DNA of 21,514 nucleotides from Tricholomella constricta (Eukaryota > Basidiomycota > Agaricomycetes > Agaricales > Lyophyllaceae). The stretch is taken from contig JAACJP010000157.1 in the NCBI GenBank assembly GCA_013368375.1, positions 1-21,514 on the forward strand, in the 5' to 3' direction. This document shows positions 20,472 through 21,514 of the stretch, piece after piece. The position numbers were made by a program, and so were the translations under genes. How positions within the stretch are numbered: position 1 is the first letter of the stretch; each line of letters starts with the position of its first letter. The notes under the pieces were generated by a model. The model searched no databases and had not been told where the DNA came from. It worked only from the letters and a program-made list of their open reading frames with translations.

Positions 20472-20509
20472 TCTCCTCCTTACTTGAAATACCGACTGTC
20501 CTCAGTCGG
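20472..20509 (+). promoter_or_regulatory. Conserved upstream element with perfect hairpin, copy 2 (gene B)
   Basis: TCTCCTCCTTACTTGAAAT (20472-20490) is identical over 19 bases to the block upstream of gene A. It is followed by CCGACTG (20492-20498), TCCT, and CAGTCGG (20503-20509), a perfect 7-bp stem with a four-base loop. The element is 178 bases before the gene B start codon. Conservation stronger than that of the protein sequence suggests function or recent duplication. Confidence 0.6.
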
Positions 20510-20649
20510 CTTCGGGGTATCGGAACGGCGCTTCAGTTGGCATGGTACAGAACGGTAGGCGTCGAGGGGGTGGCGGTGCGTATGGCCTTGGCGGTGCGTC
20601 TGGATCCCTTTTTATAGCGGTTTTTTTGTTCGTGGTCGTTCCTATTCCC

Positions 20650-21514
20650 ATGCCTCGCCCTCCTACGGATTTTGGCCAGGTCGTCTGGAATCTTGACGAC
20701 GACTGGTCCGCTTGGCGTTCGCTTTCGATCGACGCGAGTCGCGAGGAGTGTACTGCTCTCATAGAGAATATTTTGGATGGTATCGAGGTGTTAAGGGCCC
20801 AGGATCAGGCGTCCGAACGGTGGGAGTGGCCTAATGAAGACGCTGCCTTCGCTGACATATGGGCGATCATTTCGCACGATGCTGAGTGGTCTGTCCGTTT
20901 CCGGGATTGGAGTCCCGAAGTGCGTCCCTTCGCTTGCTTCCGTCTTTCTTCCGTGGCCTGGTTGACGCTTTCGTTCTGGTCTCCTAGGACGATTATACGC
21001 GGCGTCGTCGCGAGCGGCGACTCCGTTTGGCGGATGCTATCGATAAGGTGGCAGTCGGGGAAGCCGTCCGTGCTGTGCCTCTGCCTGGTGTTCGTAAGCG
21101 TAAGCGGGACCCCGTTGACGACGAGCGACCCGGATCGGAGGGCTCGGGGAATTCGTGTGGTGTTTCCCCGGCGTTGGTTTCGCGACCTGAGTCCGCCGAC
21201 GTCGGTGCTATCCAGGGGGAGGTGCCCTTAGTCGCAGATCGCGACCTAGCGGTCGTCGCGCGCCGCCTCGCGGTCGAACGAGTCGCTGGCCTCTCATCCG
21301 TGATTTCCGACACTTTTCGTGATGAAGGTCCGCACGAGTCCGGCTATGTTTTGCCATTGTCGGTTGTGTCGCGCTTCGGTCTCGTCGACGTGGATCGCGC
21401 TATGTCTGCCCGCCGTGTTTTTCTGCAGTCTCTGATTCGGGAATCCCATGTCCTTGAGTCGCGACAGGAGGTCCTACGCTTGTCGGTCCAGCAACTCTAT
21501 CAACAGGTTGTAGC
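20650..21514 (+). CDS. Gene B: diverged relative of gene A, cut by the right edge
   Basis: Exon 1 is 20650-20919 (90 codons), intron 20920-20987 (68 nt, GTGCGT...CTCCTAG), and exon 2 runs open from 20988 to the window end, at least 265 residues in all. As in gene A, exon 1 is about 90 codons and ends in phase 0, and exon 2 starts with an acidic codon followed by Asp. Shared exon 1 features are DW-x2-W and IW followed by HDA/RDA and an RF pair. Exon 2 has a basic stretch (RKRKRDP, nuclear-localisation-like) and a helical region (SARRVFLQSLIRESHVLESR) that aligns with gene A (RASRHAVLRTLVQEAHLAAA). Unlike A, no cysteine cluster lies between the two conserved regions. The function is unknown; the missing C-terminus is beyond the window. 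Confidence 0.65.

Noticed and set aside
1..21514. tRNA, rRNA or CRISPR features
   Set aside because: No cloverleaf boxes, rRNA-like sequence or regularly spaced identical short repeats with unique spacers were seen; the tandem arrays have no spacers.

Overview
The window looks like nuclear DNA of a basidiomycete fungus, most likely an Agaricomycete. The genes are split by many small GT-AG introns, mostly 47-70 nt. One gene is a KDZ (Kyakuja-Dileera-Zisupton) transposase with the CxC2-type cysteine cluster typical of mushroom genomes. The Ty3/gypsy integrase and the LINE also have basidiomycete character, and two further genes resemble multicopy Agaricomycete families of unknown function. There are no bacterial-style operons, no tRNA or rRNA that I can recognise, and no CRISPR array. 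All gene models below were built by hand from reading frame, phase and splice signals; no search was run.

Layout. 1-166: C-terminal end of a gene cut by the window edge. 308-397: an 11-bp tandem repeat, then a conserved upstream element with a small hairpin. 515-2386 (+): gene A, six exons, about 540 aa if all introns are removed, with a Zn2Cys6-like cluster and a helical C-terminus. 4426-2636 (-): Ty3/gypsy integrase with intact catalytic residues and one in-frame stop, convergent with gene A. 7170-4886 (-): six-exon gene of about 670 aa whose second intron has a damaged donor. 8670-7569 (-): three-exon gene with two in-frame stops. 9024-10064: two tandem-repeat arrays, one of which carries a repeated intron and leads into the next gene. 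10065-12322 (+): three-exon gene of a multicopy mushroom family with a probable 1-nt frameshift. 12335-12544: hairpin and 86-bp direct repeat. 12773-16181 (+): KDZ transposase in 11 exons. 16259-16557: short tandem repeats. 19519-16727 (-): 5'-truncated LINE (reverse transcriptase, RNase H, zinc knuckle). 20354-20510: 47-bp repeat and a second copy of the conserved element. 20650-21514 (+): gene B, a diverged relative of gene A, running off the right edge.

How it fits together. This is a repeat-rich accessory region, not a metabolic cluster. Two themes stand out. First, genes A and B (and probably the left-edge tail) form a modular family sharing a promoter-proximal hairpin element, the position and phase of intron 1, and a helical C-terminus, but the cysteine cluster is present in A and absent from the visible part of B. 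Second, four separate loci carry inactivating changes that are all explicable as C-to-T transitions, mostly at CpG, as expected from cytosine methylation and deamination or a RIP-like process acting on repeats.
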